Origin: Undibacterium sp. 5I1
GTDB taxonomy: Bacteria; Pseudomonadota; Gammaproteobacteria; Burkholderiales; Burkholderiaceae_D
Direction of reading: 5' to 3'
Assembly: GCF_034314085.1 (NCBI RefSeq)
Contig: NZ_JAVIWI010000001.1
Location: forward strand, 3,534,001 to 3,598,000
Length of the DNA: 64,000 nucleotides
Each line of letters opens with the position of its first letter. Positions within the stretch are counted from its first letter, which is position 1. The position numbers and the translations under genes were made by a program. The notes below the pieces were generated by a model. That model saw nothing but the letters and a program-made list of their open reading frames with translations, made no database searches and was not told the origin of the DNA. Below, in pieces: positions 48,690 to 60,453 of this stretch.

Positions 48690-49781
48690 TTAAGCCTTGT
48701 TTTGACGCTGCTGGCGACTTACTTCATGCACTGATTCGACCAACACACTTACCGCATCGGGCGGGGTGAATTGGGAAATACCGTGACCTAAATTGAACAC
48801 ATGTCCATGACCGGCGCCCGGTGTTCCATAGGATTGCAAGGTCGCAGTGACTTGCTGGCGAATCTGATCATGGTCGGCAAACAAGACTGCCGGATCAAGA
48901 TTGCCTTGCAAGGCGACTTTATGCCCAACTTTGGCGCGTGCCTGACCAAGATTGACGGTCCAGTCCAGACCCATTGCATCAGCACCGATATCGGCAATTT
49001 GCTCTAACCATAGGCCACCGCCTTTGGTGAAGACGATGACGGGAATACGCTGACCATCTTTTTCGCGTTGCAATTGATTAACTACATCTTGCATGTAGCG
49101 AAGGGAGAATCGTTGATAAGCACCGTCAGCCAATGCCCCACCCCAGCTATCAAAAATCATGACTGCCTGCGCACCGGCGTCGATTTGCGCGTTGAGGTAA
49201 GTCGCAACTGCCATGGCATTGGTGCGCAGAATATGATCCATCAAATCCGGGCGCTTATACATCATGGTTTTAACCGTATGAAACTCACGCGAACCTTGCC
49301 CTTCGACCATATAACAAGCTAGTGTCCACGGGCTACCCGAGAAACCAATCAAGGGCACGCGACCGTTTAAGGTGTGACGGATTTGCGTAACGGCATCAAA
49401 GACATATTGCAGACTGCCAGCTTCTGGTACTTTTAACGCCAGCACGTCTTTTTCATCTTTGAGCGGACGTTCAAATTTAGGACCTTCTCCCTCTTCAAAA
49501 TATAAGCCCAGACCCATGGCGTCGGGCACAGTCAAAATGTCGGAGAATAAAATCGCCGCATCTAATTCAAACCTGTCTAATGGCTGAATCGTCACTTCCG
49601 TCGCAAAGTCGGGATTTTTTGCCAGGCTCATAAACGATCCGGCACCTTTGCGGGTTGCGCGGTATTCCGGCAAATAACGACCTGCCTGGCGCATTAACCA
49701 TAGCGGTGTGTAATCCGTCTCCTGACACATCAGGGCTTTTAAGAAGGTGTCATTTTTGAGCGGGGCAAAACTGTTCGACAT
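48690..49781 (-). CDS. hemE: Uroporphyrinogen decarboxylase
   Basis: Converts uroporphyrinogen III to coproporphyrinogen III in haem synthesis. The 363 residues show the family signatures: [21 protein letters not shown] near the N-terminus, [16 protein letters not shown] in the middle and [10 protein letters not shown] near the active site. It is a single gene, with DnaA-box-containing spacers on both sides. Confidence 0.97.
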   Translation of the reverse strand: MSNSFAPLKNDTFLKALMCQETDYTPLWLMRQAGRYLPEYRATRKGAGSFMSLAKNPDFATEVTIQPLDRFELDAAILFSDILTVPDAMGLGLYFEEGEGPKFERPLKDEKDVLALKVPEAGSLQYVFDAVTQIRHTLNGRVPLIGFSGSPWTLACYMVEGQGSREFHTVKTMMYKRPDLMDHILRTNAMAVATYLNAQIDAGAQAVMIFDSWGGALADGAYQRFSLRYMQDVVNQLQREKDGQRIPVIVFTKGGGLWLEQIADIGADAMGLDWTVNLGQARAKVGHKVALQGNLDPAVLFADHDQIRQQVTATLQSYGTPGAGHGHVFNLGHGISQFTPPDAVSVLVESVHEVSRQQRQNKA

Positions 49782-50161
49782 AAATTGCTTTCGATAAAAC
49801 GAATACTGAAGTGGCGTACGCTGCTGTTCTTTGGGATGTTAAACGCAGCGCTAATCCGACATTATCGCCGATGCGCCTGATCAAGGCATCTGATCTGCTG
49901 CAATCTGGTGAAATTCTGAGAGAAAGTTGATAGAAATTACTGTTTAGAAACTGTGGATAACTTTGTGGATAGTTTCTATTTTATGGCGATGACAATACCA
50001 GTAATAAAGTAAGCATTGAATATTGTCTTGTAACTTTATGATTTTAAAAGATTAATTGTCTTTGCACTTCTTTACACATGGTTTTTTATTAAGATACTAG
50101 CTTATTTAAAATGTGCATAAGTACCGCAAAGAATACTAATTTATCGCCACTTTAGATAGAT
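49782..50161. promoter_or_regulatory. Spacer right of hemE with DnaA boxes
   Basis: 380 bp, strongly A/T-rich from about 49980 on. TGTGGATAA at 49952-49960 (perfect), TGTGGATAG at 49964-49972 (one mismatch) and TGTGCATAA at 50112-50120 lie in the same orientation. The A/T-rich stretch next to them could be an unwinding element. It also holds the hemE promoter. Confidence 0.6.
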
Positions 50162-50974
50162 TTAGTCATATTGGAGTTGCTGACCATAACGCGCCGCCAC
50201 TAACTGTTCTGCCCACGCCTTCGTGCCTTTGGCTGAAGGATGATAACCATCTTCTGCCATTAATGACGCATCGCTGATATCCAGCGCCATAGGGACGTGA
50301 CTGACGTTGCCACGTCCATCACCTAATTGGGAAACTAACTTTTTGGCGACCAGATCGAGTGCTTTTGCTTTGCTGCCCAGAACGAATCTTAAGGGTTGCG
50401 GCAAAGCGGGAAATGCGTGCATCGGCGGCACGCCCGATAGCAGAATTTGTTTTGGTGCGAGTTGCTGCTGTATCGCGGTTAATAGCTGACACAACTCAGC
50501 TCGATAGCGCTGATCAGATCTGAACGCCGTCGTGTCGTTGACCCCAAATGCGACAAACACTAGATCAATCTGCGTTGATTTGTCTGCCAAATTAAATAGT
50601 TGCGGCAGCAAATGCTGAATCGCACTCGCTATATCTGCGCCGTTTTTACCAATCGCTTGCCAACTCACACCGGTTTTCAAACGTGAGGCCAACGCCTTTG
50701 CTAATTGCGCTGTGATAGCTAGCTCCTGGTTAACTACACCAACACCAGCAACGGGCGATTCTCCTATGCTGAGCAACCGGAAGCCAATATCTCCGTCAAC
50801 ATTACGATCAGCGTTATTGTCGCCATAAACAAGCTCCGGCTGGTAGTGACTAATGCCAAAACGCGCTCCACTGGCCTCTGGCAAGCGTGGCGTAGTGGCA
50901 CGGGTGCGTTTGCCTTGCCATGATAACAATGGATATAGTGGCAGCGCGAGTAATTCAGCCAGATAAGGAAACAT
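50162..50974 (-). CDS. SGNH/GDSL-type hydrolase
   Basis: A 270-residue protein with the SGNH pattern: block I GFRLLSIGESPVAGVG (Ser in GES), the block III Asn in VAFGVNDTTAF, and the catalytic Asp/His in EDGYHPSAKGTKAWAE. Likely an esterase or lipase-like hydrolase with unknown substrate. The N-terminus (MFPYLAELLALPLYPLLSW) is hydrophobic and could anchor it to the membrane. It follows the PPK2 gene by 6 bp on the same strand, so the two are probably co-transcribed. Confidence 0.82.
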   Translation of the reverse strand: MFPYLAELLALPLYPLLSWQGKRTRATTPRLPEASGARFGISHYQPELVYGDNNADRNVDGDIGFRLLSIGESPVAGVGVVNQELAITAQLAKALASRLKTGVSWQAIGKNGADIASAIQHLLPQLFNLADKSTQIDLVFVAFGVNDTTAFRSDQRYRAELCQLLTAIQQQLAPKQILLSGVPPMHAFPALPQPLRFVLGSKAKALDLVAKKLVSQLGDGRGNVSHVPMALDISDASLMAEDGYHPSAKGTKAWAEQLVAARYGQQLQYD

Positions 50975-50980
50975 GCAGGT

Positions 50981-51805
50981 TTAAACTACTTTGAGTTTGC
51001 TGTACTCAGGATTGCCGGGCGGGTAAGCGAGTTTTAAACTGGCGAGCTTCTCTTGCACGATATGGGCAATTGCGAGGTTGCGCTGGGTTTTAGAGTCGGC
51101 AGGAATGATGTACCAAGGCGCATGGTCGGCATCGGTGGCTTCGATGGTTTTTTCGTATTGGCGCTGGTAAGCATCCCAGAATTTGCGTTCCGCCAAGTCT
51201 TGGGGATCGAATTTCCAATGTTTGTCCGGGTCGGCGATGCGGTCTTCCAGCCGTTGCTTTTGTTCTTTGGCAGAAATGTGTAAAAAGAATTTGAGAATTA
51301 CGGTGCCGGTTTCTGTCAGCATACGTTCAAAATCCCTGATGTGTGCGTAACGCCGCTCGCACTCTTTGTCATCGATCATGTCATGTACGCGAGTGATCAG
51401 TACGTCCTCATAATGGCTGCGGTTAAAAATTACTATCTCGCCACTGGCTGGCACATGCTGATGCACGCGCCAGAGGTAATCATGAGCAAGCTCCACACTG
51501 GTCGGCGCTTTAAAACCGATGGATCGGGCGCCAAGTGGATCAATCTGTCCAAACACACCGCGCACGGTTCCGTCCTTGCCTGAGGTGTCCATGCCTTGAA
51601 GGATGATCAAAAATTTATACTTTTTCTGCGCGTATAAAACTGTCTGGAAAGCAGAGATCTCTTCCGCCAAGCTCAAGGTGAGCAAACGATCTGCGGCTTT
51701 AGCATTGCTCTTGTCTTCTTCGCTGGACGCAATCATTTTTTGCGACGCATCCTCATCTTTTAAGACGAATTTGGGCTTTTTACGGAATAGTGCGCTGATG
51801 CTCAT
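50981..51805 (-). CDS. Polyphosphate kinase 2 family protein
   Basis: A 274-residue PPK2 kinase that transfers phosphate between polyphosphate and nucleotides. Walker A is LQGMDTSGKDGTVRGVF, Walker B VIFNRSHYEDVLITRVH, with the lid region EQKQRLEDRIADPDKHWKF and KFWDAYQRQYEKTIEAT. The length is that of single-domain PPK2; the class (ADP or AMP phosphorylating) cannot be assigned safely from sequence. It is first in a two-gene unit with the SGNH hydrolase. Confidence 0.9.
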   Translation of the reverse strand: MSISALFRKKPKFVLKDEDASQKMIASSEEDKSNAKAADRLLTLSLAEEISAFQTVLYAQKKYKFLIILQGMDTSGKDGTVRGVFGQIDPLGARSIGFKAPTSVELAHDYLWRVHQHVPASGEIVIFNRSHYEDVLITRVHDMIDDKECERRYAHIRDFERMLTETGTVILKFFLHISAKEQKQRLEDRIADPDKHWKFDPQDLAERKFWDAYQRQYEKTIEATDADHAPWYIIPADSKTQRNLAIAHIVQEKLASLKLAYPPGNPEYSKLKVV

Positions 51806-51869
51806 GGAGATTCCTGACGGTAATTTTGTTGCTCTATTTTAAACAAATTTTGTCCTTTGCTGGATGAGA

Positions 51870-52289
51870 TTAGCAAAGCATGGCGTGGTCTATTTTGATG
51901 CAACGATCCATCACCACGCTAATGCCGGCAGAGCGTGCGGTCATCGCCGCGGATGGATGACTAACCCCTAACTGCATCCAGATACAGCGAGCACCAACCG
52001 AAATAGCATCATCAACCAGCGCGGGCATCGCGTCGGATTGACGAAAACAATCGACGATATCGATCCTGTTCGTTGCGTGGGCAGCTGCGTCCGCCAAACT
52101 GGCATAACAGGTTTCACCAAGAATTAATTTTCCGACCTCGTTAGGGTTGACAGGGATGATGGTGTAGCCTTGCGCCTGCAAATAGGCCGCAACCTCGTGA
52201 CTGGGACGAGCGGGATTGGGCGATAAACCGACTACTGCAATCGTTTTTGCGTGCAATAAAATCTGGCGTAACTCTTTATTGGTAGTCAT
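51870..52289 (-). CDS. CoA-binding domain protein
   Basis: Start set at the ATG giving MTTNKELRQILLHAKTIAVVGLS (AGGG lies shortly upstream); the frame reaches 52337. A 139-residue Rossmann-fold CoA_binding protein (YccU-like): GLSPNPARPSHEVAAYLQ, then IIPVNPNEVGKLILGE and CIWMQLGVSHPSA. It resembles the N-terminal domain of succinyl-CoA synthetase alpha but acts alone; its function is unknown. Confidence 0.85.
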   Translation of the reverse strand: MTTNKELRQILLHAKTIAVVGLSPNPARPSHEVAAYLQAQGYTIIPVNPNEVGKLILGETCYASLADAAAHATNRIDIVDCFRQSDAMPALVDDAISVGARCIWMQLGVSHPSAAMTARSAGISVVMDRCIKIDHAMLC

Positions 52290-52435
52290 ATCAACCCTTT
52301 TTTGTCGCCTGCTTTTGTCGTCCACTTTTATCAGCAATTATGTGAAGCTGGGAGTAAGGTAAAATCAAAGATTAGCGCTGGCAAGACTAACATGTTTTTT
52401 TCTCTTCTCTCAAGACGACATCATTGTCGATTTAA

Positions 52436-52516
52436 TATACTCCCCATTTATTTTGTCTTAATTGAGCTATAGTCCAATTAATCTCTGGACACTCCAAATA
52501 TACCTACCAGGAGTAT
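52436..52516 (+). repeat. 82-bp palindromic element, copy 7
   Basis: Ends TATACTCCCC and GGAGTAT(T); middle stem GTCCA/TGGAC intact; right hairpin AAATATAC / GTATTAATTT disrupted. It lies 161 bp beyond the atpC stop, past the atp operon terminator. The remaining spacer (52290-52676) shows no gene. Confidence 0.88.
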
Positions 52517-52611
52517 TAATTTCGACTTATCAATCTATGTCGACAATATGTGCTGAGCGACACAAAAAATTAATGCATTAACGCACGGCAGATACAAAAC
52601 TAAAAAAACAA

Positions 52612-52633
52612 AAAGGCAGCCTGAGCTGCCTTT
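52612..52633 (-). terminator. Intrinsic terminator of the atp operon
   Basis: Arms AAAGGCAGC / GCTGCCTTT with a 4-base loop. On the minus strand it is followed by TTGTTTTTTTAG. It lies 44 bp past the atpC stop. Confidence 0.88.
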
Positions 52634-52676
52634 CAATTTACTGCTTTGCCGACTTACCAGTGTCAGCTTGTCTGCA

Positions 52677-53099
52677 TTAACGCTTTTGGCGCAATTTTGC
52701 AATTGCTGCCAACTGCGCTATTGCTACTGCCAGTTCTGCTTGTGCTTGCGCATAGTCAATTTTAGATTCTTTATTGACCAAAGCTTCTTCAGCCAGTTTT
52801 TTTGCTTCGTTCGCTTTTGCCTCGTCCAGATCGCTACCGCGAATCGCGGTGTCGGCCAAAACAGTAACGGCATTCGGTTGCACTTCTAACAGACCACCAG
52901 CAACGAAAACAAATTCGTCTTCTGCCTGGCCTACCAGCTTGATGCGTACCGCGCCTGGCTTGATGCGAGTGATCAATGGCGTATGTTTTGGATAGATACC
53001 CAATTCACCAGCCTCACCCGGCAACGCGACGAACTCGGCTTCGCCAGAGAAGATCAACTCTTCTGCGGAAACCACGTCAACGTGAATAGTGTGTGCCAT
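52677..53099 (-). CDS. atpC: ATP synthase F1 epsilon subunit
   Basis: Start set at the ATG giving [21 protein letters not shown], the family N-terminus; an upstream in-frame extension to 53165 is not conserved. The 140 residues form the N-terminal beta-barrel ([18 protein letters not shown]) and a C-terminal helical hairpin rich in Ala/Glu/Lys. It connects the gamma shaft to the c-ring and inhibits ATP hydrolysis. It is the last gene of the operon, followed by a terminator. Confidence 0.95.
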   Translation of the reverse strand: MAHTIHVDVVSAEELIFSGEAEFVALPGEAGELGIYPKHTPLITRIKPGAVRIKLVGQAEDEFVFVAGGLLEVQPNAVTVLADTAIRGSDLDEAKANEAKKLAEEALVNKESKIDYAQAQAELAVAIAQLAAIAKLRQKR

Positions 53100-53233
53100 A
53101 TCGGACCTTTTCATTCGATCAAAAAACGAGGGGTGTAGCGCAATATTACTTTGTACTACACCCAAGCCTACTTGTTAGTTACTTAATAATTACTGAGTAA
53201 TTAATCAGCAATTAATGAGCAAATAATACGCAA

Positions 53234-54664
<1,431 letters not shown>

Positions 54665-54669
54665 TCAGT

Positions 54670-55539
54670 TTAGACCGCTGCCGCGCCGGCGACGATCTCG
54701 GAAAGCTCTTTGGTAATCGCAGCTTGACGGGTTTTGTTGTACACCAGTTTCAGTTCACCAATCACACTACCTGCGTTATCACTGGCTGATTTCATCGCTA
54801 CCATACGAGCCGATTGTTCAGACGCCATGTTCTCTGCCACTGCTTGAAAAATCAGTGCCTCAACATAACGTACCAGCAACTCATCAATCACCGTGTTTGC
54901 GTCTGGCTCATAGATATAGTCCCAAGTGTGGGTATTTTTATCTGCTGCCAGTTTGTCAGCCGTCAGGGGCAATAATTGCTCTAGGACAGGCTCTTGCTTC
55001 ATAGTGTTAATAAACTTGGTGTAAGACAGGTAGACTGCATCTAACTTACCGTCCTGATAAGCATCCAGCAATAATTTTACTGGGCCAATCAGTTTATCCA
55101 GATGCGGTGTATCGCCGAGTTGCACTGCGTGCGCCACGACTTTTGCACCGATACGGTTCAGGAAGCCAAGACCTTTATTACCAATTGCGACCGCTTCAAT
55201 TTTTGAACCCTTAGCTTCGAGTTCACGCAGTTTGTTGGTGACCAAACGCAACACGTTCGTATTCAGGCCACCGCATAAACCCTTGTCTGTGGTCACAACG
55301 ATCAATCCGACTTTTTTGGATTGATCTTGTTGAACCATGAAAGGATGCGTGTACTCAGGATTCGCTTGTGACAAGTTCGAAGTGATATTACGAATTTTTT
55401 CACTATAAGGGCGAGCTGCACGCATCCGGTCTTGCGCCTTACGCATTTTGGATGCGGCGACCATTTCCATCGCCTTAGTGATCTTTTTCGTATTTTCTAC
55501 ACTTTTGATCTTGCCACGTATCTCTTTACCTGAGGCCAT
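54670..55539 (-). CDS. atpG: ATP synthase F1 gamma subunit
   Basis: Central rotor shaft of F1, 289 residues. The N-terminal helix is [20 protein letters not shown]; the central domain carries [12 protein letters not shown], and the C-terminal helix is [28 protein letters not shown]. It lies between atpA and atpD with short spacers (30 and 29 bp). Confidence 0.97.
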   Translation of the reverse strand: MASGKEIRGKIKSVENTKKITKAMEMVAASKMRKAQDRMRAARPYSEKIRNITSNLSQANPEYTHPFMVQQDQSKKVGLIVVTTDKGLCGGLNTNVLRLVTNKLRELEAKGSKIEAVAIGNKGLGFLNRIGAKVVAHAVQLGDTPHLDKLIGPVKLLLDAYQDGKLDAVYLSYTKFINTMKQEPVLEQLLPLTADKLAADKNTHTWDYIYEPDANTVIDELLVRYVEALIFQAVAENMASEQSARMVAMKSASDNAGSVIGELKLVYNKTRQAAITKELSEIVAGAAAV

Positions 55540-55569
55540 CTGTTCTTACTCCTTCTGCGCCAGTTAAGA

Positions 55570-57111
55570 TCAGTACGCGCCAGATTTTTTGAAATCAGCA
55601 ACAGCTGCGGCTAAAACGGCTTCGCCATCTTTGTCGAGTTGCTTGGTTTCTTCAATCTTGGCGAGCAATGCTGCTTGGCTAGTTTTTAAGTAGCTATGCA
55701 GACCTGCTTCAAAGGCTAATACTTTCTTAACTTCGACGTTATCCAGGAAGCCTTTATTCACTGCGAACAGGGAAGCGGCCATCAGAGAAATCGATAAGGG
55801 AGCATATTGAGCTTGCTTGAGCAATTCAGTTACGCGTGCACCACGATCCAACTGCTTACGCGTGGACTCGTCCAGATCAGAAGCGAACTGTGCAAACGCG
55901 GCCAATTCACGATACTGCGCCAAATCGGTACGGATACCGCCAGACAGGTTTTTGATGACCTTAGTCTGAGCAGCGCCACCAACGCGTGATACAGAAATAC
56001 CAGCGTTAATCGCAGGGCGAATACCAGCGTTGAACAAAGATGTTTCCAAGAAGATCTGACCATCAGTAATCGAAATTACGTTGGTTGGAACGAAAGCAGA
56101 AACGTCACCAGCTTGGGTTTCAATAATAGGCAACGCAGTCAATGAACCAGTTTTGCCTTTAACTTCACCGTTGGTGAATTTCTCAACGTAATCTGGATTA
56201 ACGCGTGCTGCACGTTCCAACAAACGGGAGTGGAGGTAGAACACGTCACCTGGATAAGCTTCACGACCTGGTGGGCGGCGCAGCAACAGGGAAACTTGAC
56301 GATAAGCCACAGCTTGCTTGGACAAATCATCATAAATGATCAATGCATCTTGACCACGATCGCGGAAATATTCACCCATCGCGCAACCGGAGTAAGCGGA
56401 GACGAATTGCATTGCTGCAGATTCAGCCGCTGTCGCCGCAACAACAATGGTGTATTCCATCGCGCCGTGGGCTTCTAAAGAACGCACTACGTTTTTAACG
56501 GAAGATGCTTTTTGACCAATCGCAACATAGATACATGTGACGTTTTGACCCTTTTGGTTGATCACGGCATCAATCGCTACCGCTGTCTTACCAGTTTGAC
56601 GATCACCAATGATCAATTCACGCTGACCACGACCAACCGGTACCATCGCATCAATTGATTTGATACCCGTTTGCATAGGCTCGGAAACCGATTGACGGGC
56701 AATAACGCCAGGAGCAATCTTTTCGATTGGTGCTGTCAGTTTTGCGTTGATCGGGCCTTTGCCGTCAATAGGCTGACCCAAGGCGTTAACAACACGACCG
56801 CGCAATTCTGGGCCGATAGGCACTTCCAGAATACGGCCAGTACATTTGACTGTATCGCCTTCGGAAATATGCTCGTAGTCACCGAGAATAACGGCACCAA
56901 CGGAATCACGTTCCAAGTTCAATGCCAGACCAAAAGTATTGCCTGGGAATTCCAGCATCTCACCTTGCATCGCGTCTGACAGACCGTGAATGCGGCAGAT
57001 ACCGTCGGTAACGGAGATAACCGTACCTTGATTACGAACTTCAGCGCTGGTACCAAGGCCTTGAATCCGGCTCTTGATCAACTCGCTGATTTCTGATGGG
57101 TTGAGTTGCAT
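55570..57111 (-). CDS. atpA: ATP synthase F1 alpha subunit
   Basis: Non-catalytic nucleotide-binding subunit, 513 residues. P-loop [16 protein letters not shown] at about 169-184, then [11 protein letters not shown] and [17 protein letters not shown] of the ATPase alpha signature. Typical length and uninterrupted. It follows atpH after a 39-bp gap in the atpIBEFHAGDC operon. Confidence 0.97.
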   Translation of the reverse strand: MQLNPSEISELIKSRIQGLGTSAEVRNQGTVISVTDGICRIHGLSDAMQGEMLEFPGNTFGLALNLERDSVGAVILGDYEHISEGDTVKCTGRILEVPIGPELRGRVVNALGQPIDGKGPINAKLTAPIEKIAPGVIARQSVSEPMQTGIKSIDAMVPVGRGQRELIIGDRQTGKTAVAIDAVINQKGQNVTCIYVAIGQKASSVKNVVRSLEAHGAMEYTIVVAATAAESAAMQFVSAYSGCAMGEYFRDRGQDALIIYDDLSKQAVAYRQVSLLLRRPPGREAYPGDVFYLHSRLLERAARVNPDYVEKFTNGEVKGKTGSLTALPIIETQAGDVSAFVPTNVISITDGQIFLETSLFNAGIRPAINAGISVSRVGGAAQTKVIKNLSGGIRTDLAQYRELAAFAQFASDLDESTRKQLDRGARVTELLKQAQYAPLSISLMAASLFAVNKGFLDNVEVKKVLAFEAGLHSYLKTSQAALLAKIEETKQLDKDGEAVLAAAVADFKKSGAY

Positions 57112-57150
57112 ACTAACTCCTAAAATTGTTTCAGTACTTGCGTGCTCACA

Positions 57151-57684
57151 CTACGCAGTTAAGGCAACTTGCATTTGTTGCAGCTTGGCACGGACCGACG
57201 TATCCAGCACTTGATCACCGACCACGATACGCACACCACCGATCAGGGAATTATCCACTGTCACAGTTGGGTGCAGCTTGCGGCCGAATTTCTTTTCCAG
57301 TGTTGTCGCTAAATCGCTTACTTGTTCTGCCGTCAGTTCAAAGGCGCTAGTAATTTGCGCATCTGCGGCACCTTCTTGCGCATTTTTCAACGCGTGAAAT
57401 TGTGCTGCGATTTCAGGTAACAAAGTTAAGCGGTCATATTCAGTGAGCGTATTGACGAAGTTTTTCGCTTCTTCGTTCACTGGAGACTTCAACACGGACA
57501 AGAAAGCCTCGGCTGTTTGAACAGCAGAGACTTTAGGATTGTGAGCAAGAGCGACTACATCAGGATGTGCTGCGGCTTGCGCCATCTCAGCAACCAAGTC
57601 CGACCATGCGGACAGGTTGCCAGATTGCGCAACACGGAACAATGCTTCTGCGTAAGGACGAGCGATCGTTGCGAGTTCAGCCAT
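57151..57684 (-). CDS. atpH: ATP synthase F1 delta subunit
   Basis: A 177-residue stator subunit connecting F1 alpha to the b-dimer. The family N-terminus [20 protein letters not shown] and the C-terminal conserved [22 protein letters not shown] are present. It follows atpF with a 2-bp gap, so translation is probably coupled. Confidence 0.96.
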   Translation of the reverse strand: MAELATIARPYAEALFRVAQSGNLSAWSDLVAEMAQAAAHPDVVALAHNPKVSAVQTAEAFLSVLKSPVNEEAKNFVNTLTEYDRLTLLPEIAAQFHALKNAQEGAADAQITSAFELTAEQVSDLATTLEKKFGRKLHPTVTVDNSLIGGVRIVVGDQVLDTSVRAKLQQMQVALTA

Positions 57685-57686
57685 GA

Positions 57687-58157
57687 TTACAGCTCGATTT
57701 TCAGTTGACTCAACAAATCAGCATGCGCCGATGCGTTGATTTCACGCTTCAGAATTTGTTCTGCACCTTTGACTGCTAATGTAGCAACCTGGTCGCGCAA
57801 TTCTTCACGTGCTTTTGTAACTTGATTATCGGCGTCCGCTTTAGCAGCAGCAATAATGCGTGCAGCTTCAGCAGTTGCTGTATTCTTAGCTTCTTCAACG
57901 ATCAACTGAGCGCGCTTTTCTGCTTCGATGATACGTTTTTGACCTTCATCACGAGCACCAGCTAATTGTGCTTCTACACGCTTTTCAGCAGCTTGCATTT
58001 CTGCACGGCCGCGATCAGCTGCAGCTAATCCGTCTGCGATTTTTTTCATACGTTCATCTATCGCACCAATAACTGGTGGCCAGATGAATTTTGCAGTCAC
58101 CAATGCGAGGATGAAAAACACCCCAGCTTGGTACCACATTGATAGATTAAGATTCAT
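57687..58157 (-). CDS. atpF: ATP synthase F0 b subunit
   Basis: A 156-residue protein: one N-terminal transmembrane helix ([20 protein letters not shown]) followed by a long Ala/Glu/Lys-rich coiled coil that dimerises and holds F1 as part of the stator. Typical E. coli-type length. Located between atpE and atpH. Confidence 0.96.
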   Translation of the reverse strand: MNLNLSMWYQAGVFFILALVTAKFIWPPVIGAIDERMKKIADGLAAADRGRAEMQAAEKRVEAQLAGARDEGQKRIIEAEKRAQLIVEEAKNTATAEAARIIAAAKADADNQVTKAREELRDQVATLAVKGAEQILKREINASAHADLLSQLKIEL

Positions 58158-58221
58158 GTTAGTTTCCTTATCAAATCGATCGTTCCGCAGACTAAGTCCA
58201 CGGTAGGAAAAGGAAAGCTAA

Positions 58222-58548
<327 letters not shown>

Positions 58549-59379
58549 TTAATGCGCTTCGTGAGCTTGACCCATATATACCAGCGTCAACATCATGAAA
58601 ATAAATGCTTGCAAAGGCACAATCAAAATATGGAAAACTGACCATGCAGTGCCAAGTACCAGATGACCGACACCACCAAGGATGGAATCAGAAGCACCCA
58701 ACAAAGCGGCAATCAACAAGAACAGCAATTCACCTGCAAACATATTGCCGAACAACCGCATACCGAGGGAAAAAGTTTTCGCCGCATATTCAACGATGTT
58801 TAATGCCAAATTGAACGGGAACAACATAGGGCCAAATGGTGCGCTGAACAATTCTTTGATAAAACCGCCTACACCTTTAATCTTGAAACTGTAGTACATC
58901 ATTAACGCAAACACGCCAATCGAAATACCCAGAGTGCCATTCAAGTCAGCTGTCGGTACTACGCGATGATGTGTTTCCGGACTGATACCGAAAGCAGGGA
59001 ACAACCATTGAGAGAACAAGTCCACTGGTAAAAAGTCGAGTGAGTTCATCAACACTACCCAGACAAATACCGACAATGCCATAGGTGCGATAAATGCTGT
59101 GTTGCCATGAACAATGCTTTTCGCATTGTTATCTACCATTTCGAACAACATCTCAACTGCGCATTGGAAACGACCGGGAACGCCAGATGTCGCTTTACGT
59201 GCAGCCATGTACATGATCAAGCTACCGATCAAGCCACAAATAACAGACCAGACTACTGTATCTATATTGATATACGACATGTCCCACAAAGACTCTTGAG
59301 GAATATGTGAGTTAGATAAATGTCCCAGGTGATGGGAAATATATTCTGACGCGGTTGGGGCGTTCTCTGTTGCGCTCAT
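58549..59379 (-). CDS. atpB: ATP synthase F0 a subunit
   Basis: A 276-residue membrane subunit forming the proton half-channels beside the c-ring. About five or six transmembrane helices; the essential Arg lies in KTFSLGMRLFGNMFAGELL, and the C-terminal helix contains PLQAFIFMMLTLVYMG. It follows atpI by 2 bp. Confidence 0.96.
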   Translation of the reverse strand: MSATENAPTASEYISHHLGHLSNSHIPQESLWDMSYINIDTVVWSVICGLIGSLIMYMAARKATSGVPGRFQCAVEMLFEMVDNNAKSIVHGNTAFIAPMALSVFVWVVLMNSLDFLPVDLFSQWLFPAFGISPETHHRVVPTADLNGTLGISIGVFALMMYYSFKIKGVGGFIKELFSAPFGPMLFPFNLALNIVEYAAKTFSLGMRLFGNMFAGELLFLLIAALLGASDSILGGVGHLVLGTAWSVFHILIVPLQAFIFMMLTLVYMGQAHEAH

Positions 59380-59381
59380 AA

Positions 59382-59720
59382 TTAGTGTCTAAATAGTAAG
59401 ATGAAATAACTTTTCAGTTCCAAGACGAAGGCAGCGACGAACGCCAGCCAGTTCACATCGTGGTACAAGTAAACAGTCGCTGCCATGAGAGCCACTGTTG
59501 ACGCAATTTTGACAAATTCACCGATGAAGAATGTCATCGGATTGGCTCCCCCGGGCTTTTTGGCACTGGCATATAGCCGTGCGGCAAACAAAGCATTGGG
59601 AACCGCGCAACACAAACCGCCTAATAATGCGGATATTCCTGAGGCTGTGCCAGCGATAAGTGCCGCGACCAGTGCGACTACCAACGTCGCTACAAATTGC
59701 AGCAAGACAATACGCGCCAT
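59382..59720 (-). CDS. atpI: ATP synthase subunit I
   Basis: A 112-residue protein with four hydrophobic segments (VATLVVALVAALIAGTASG, GGLCCAVPNALFAARLY, FVKIASTVALMAATVYLY, FVAAFVLELKSYFILLF). This is the usual first gene of proteobacterial atp operons. AtpI helps c-ring assembly but is not needed for catalysis. It is the first gene of the complete operon; the promoter must lie in the 160-bp spacer to its right. Confidence 0.9.
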   Translation of the reverse strand: MARIVLLQFVATLVVALVAALIAGTASGISALLGGLCCAVPNALFAARLYASAKKPGGANPMTFFIGEFVKIASTVALMAATVYLYHDVNWLAFVAAFVLELKSYFILLFRH

Positions 59721-59880
59721 GCCAATTCCTCGTAATTTGCCGGCAGTATCTAATAAAATTTATTCACTGCCAAACGATTTAAGTCAGCGCAAACGCCTGC
59801 CAACCAAAACCACGGAATTATACGTGGTAGTGCGCACCATCGTCAAACGTTTGATGCTGCGCATCAAAATGAGACACACA

Positions 59881-60438
59881 TCAATTTTCTGCACTCGCCA
59901 CCAGCTCGGCAAGCCAATGCTGGCCTTGTTTCCAGTCGCATAGACCAGAATCTCCGTTAATATGACCCTTTGCACCGATATGGTGAAATTCCGCACCCCA
60001 ACTCTGCGCCCACTTCTGCGCGATTTGCATCTCACACCAAGGATCGTCGTCAGAAACAATCACTTTTGTTTTAAATCTCATCGCTGTTTGCGGCATTGGT
60101 GCAAAACTCGGTGCCGGAAAATCGACCCGCTCTACCTCTGGCGGCGCCACTAATAATGCCGCCCTTACCTTACGGGTATCTTGCACTCCCGGCATACCGG
60201 ATGCGACCCACCATGCAACTAAAGCGCAACCCAGACTATGCGCTACTAAGATAACGGTGCCATCAGCGCGATTGACTGCTTGCGAAAGAGTCGTTACCCA
60301 AGATTCGCGATCAGGCTGATCCCAACTATCTTGCTGAACCCGGTGAATGTCATACTGCTTGGCTAGTTGCTGTTCCCACAAACTTTGCCAGTGTGTGTCA
60401 TCTGAATTGTGTAAGCCCGGCAGCAATAAAATTGTCAT
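59881..60438 (-). CDS. RBBP9/YdeN-like alpha/beta hydrolase
   Basis: A 185-residue serine hydrolase-fold protein. LLPGLHNSDDTHWQSLWEQQL at the start matches the RBBP9/YdeN family; the nucleophile elbow is VAHSLGCAL and the acid/base parts are DDPWCE and GAKGHINGDSG. The substrate is unknown. It is on the same strand and 15 bp downstream of parB, so it may be the last gene of the par operon. Confidence 0.85.
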   Translation of the reverse strand: MTILLLPGLHNSDDTHWQSLWEQQLAKQYDIHRVQQDSWDQPDRESWVTTLSQAVNRADGTVILVAHSLGCALVAWWVASGMPGVQDTRKVRAALLVAPPEVERVDFPAPSFAPMPQTAMRFKTKVIVSDDDPWCEMQIAQKWAQSWGAEFHHIGAKGHINGDSGLCDWKQGQHWLAELVASAEN

Positions 60439-60453
60439 ATCGGTAAACCAGTC

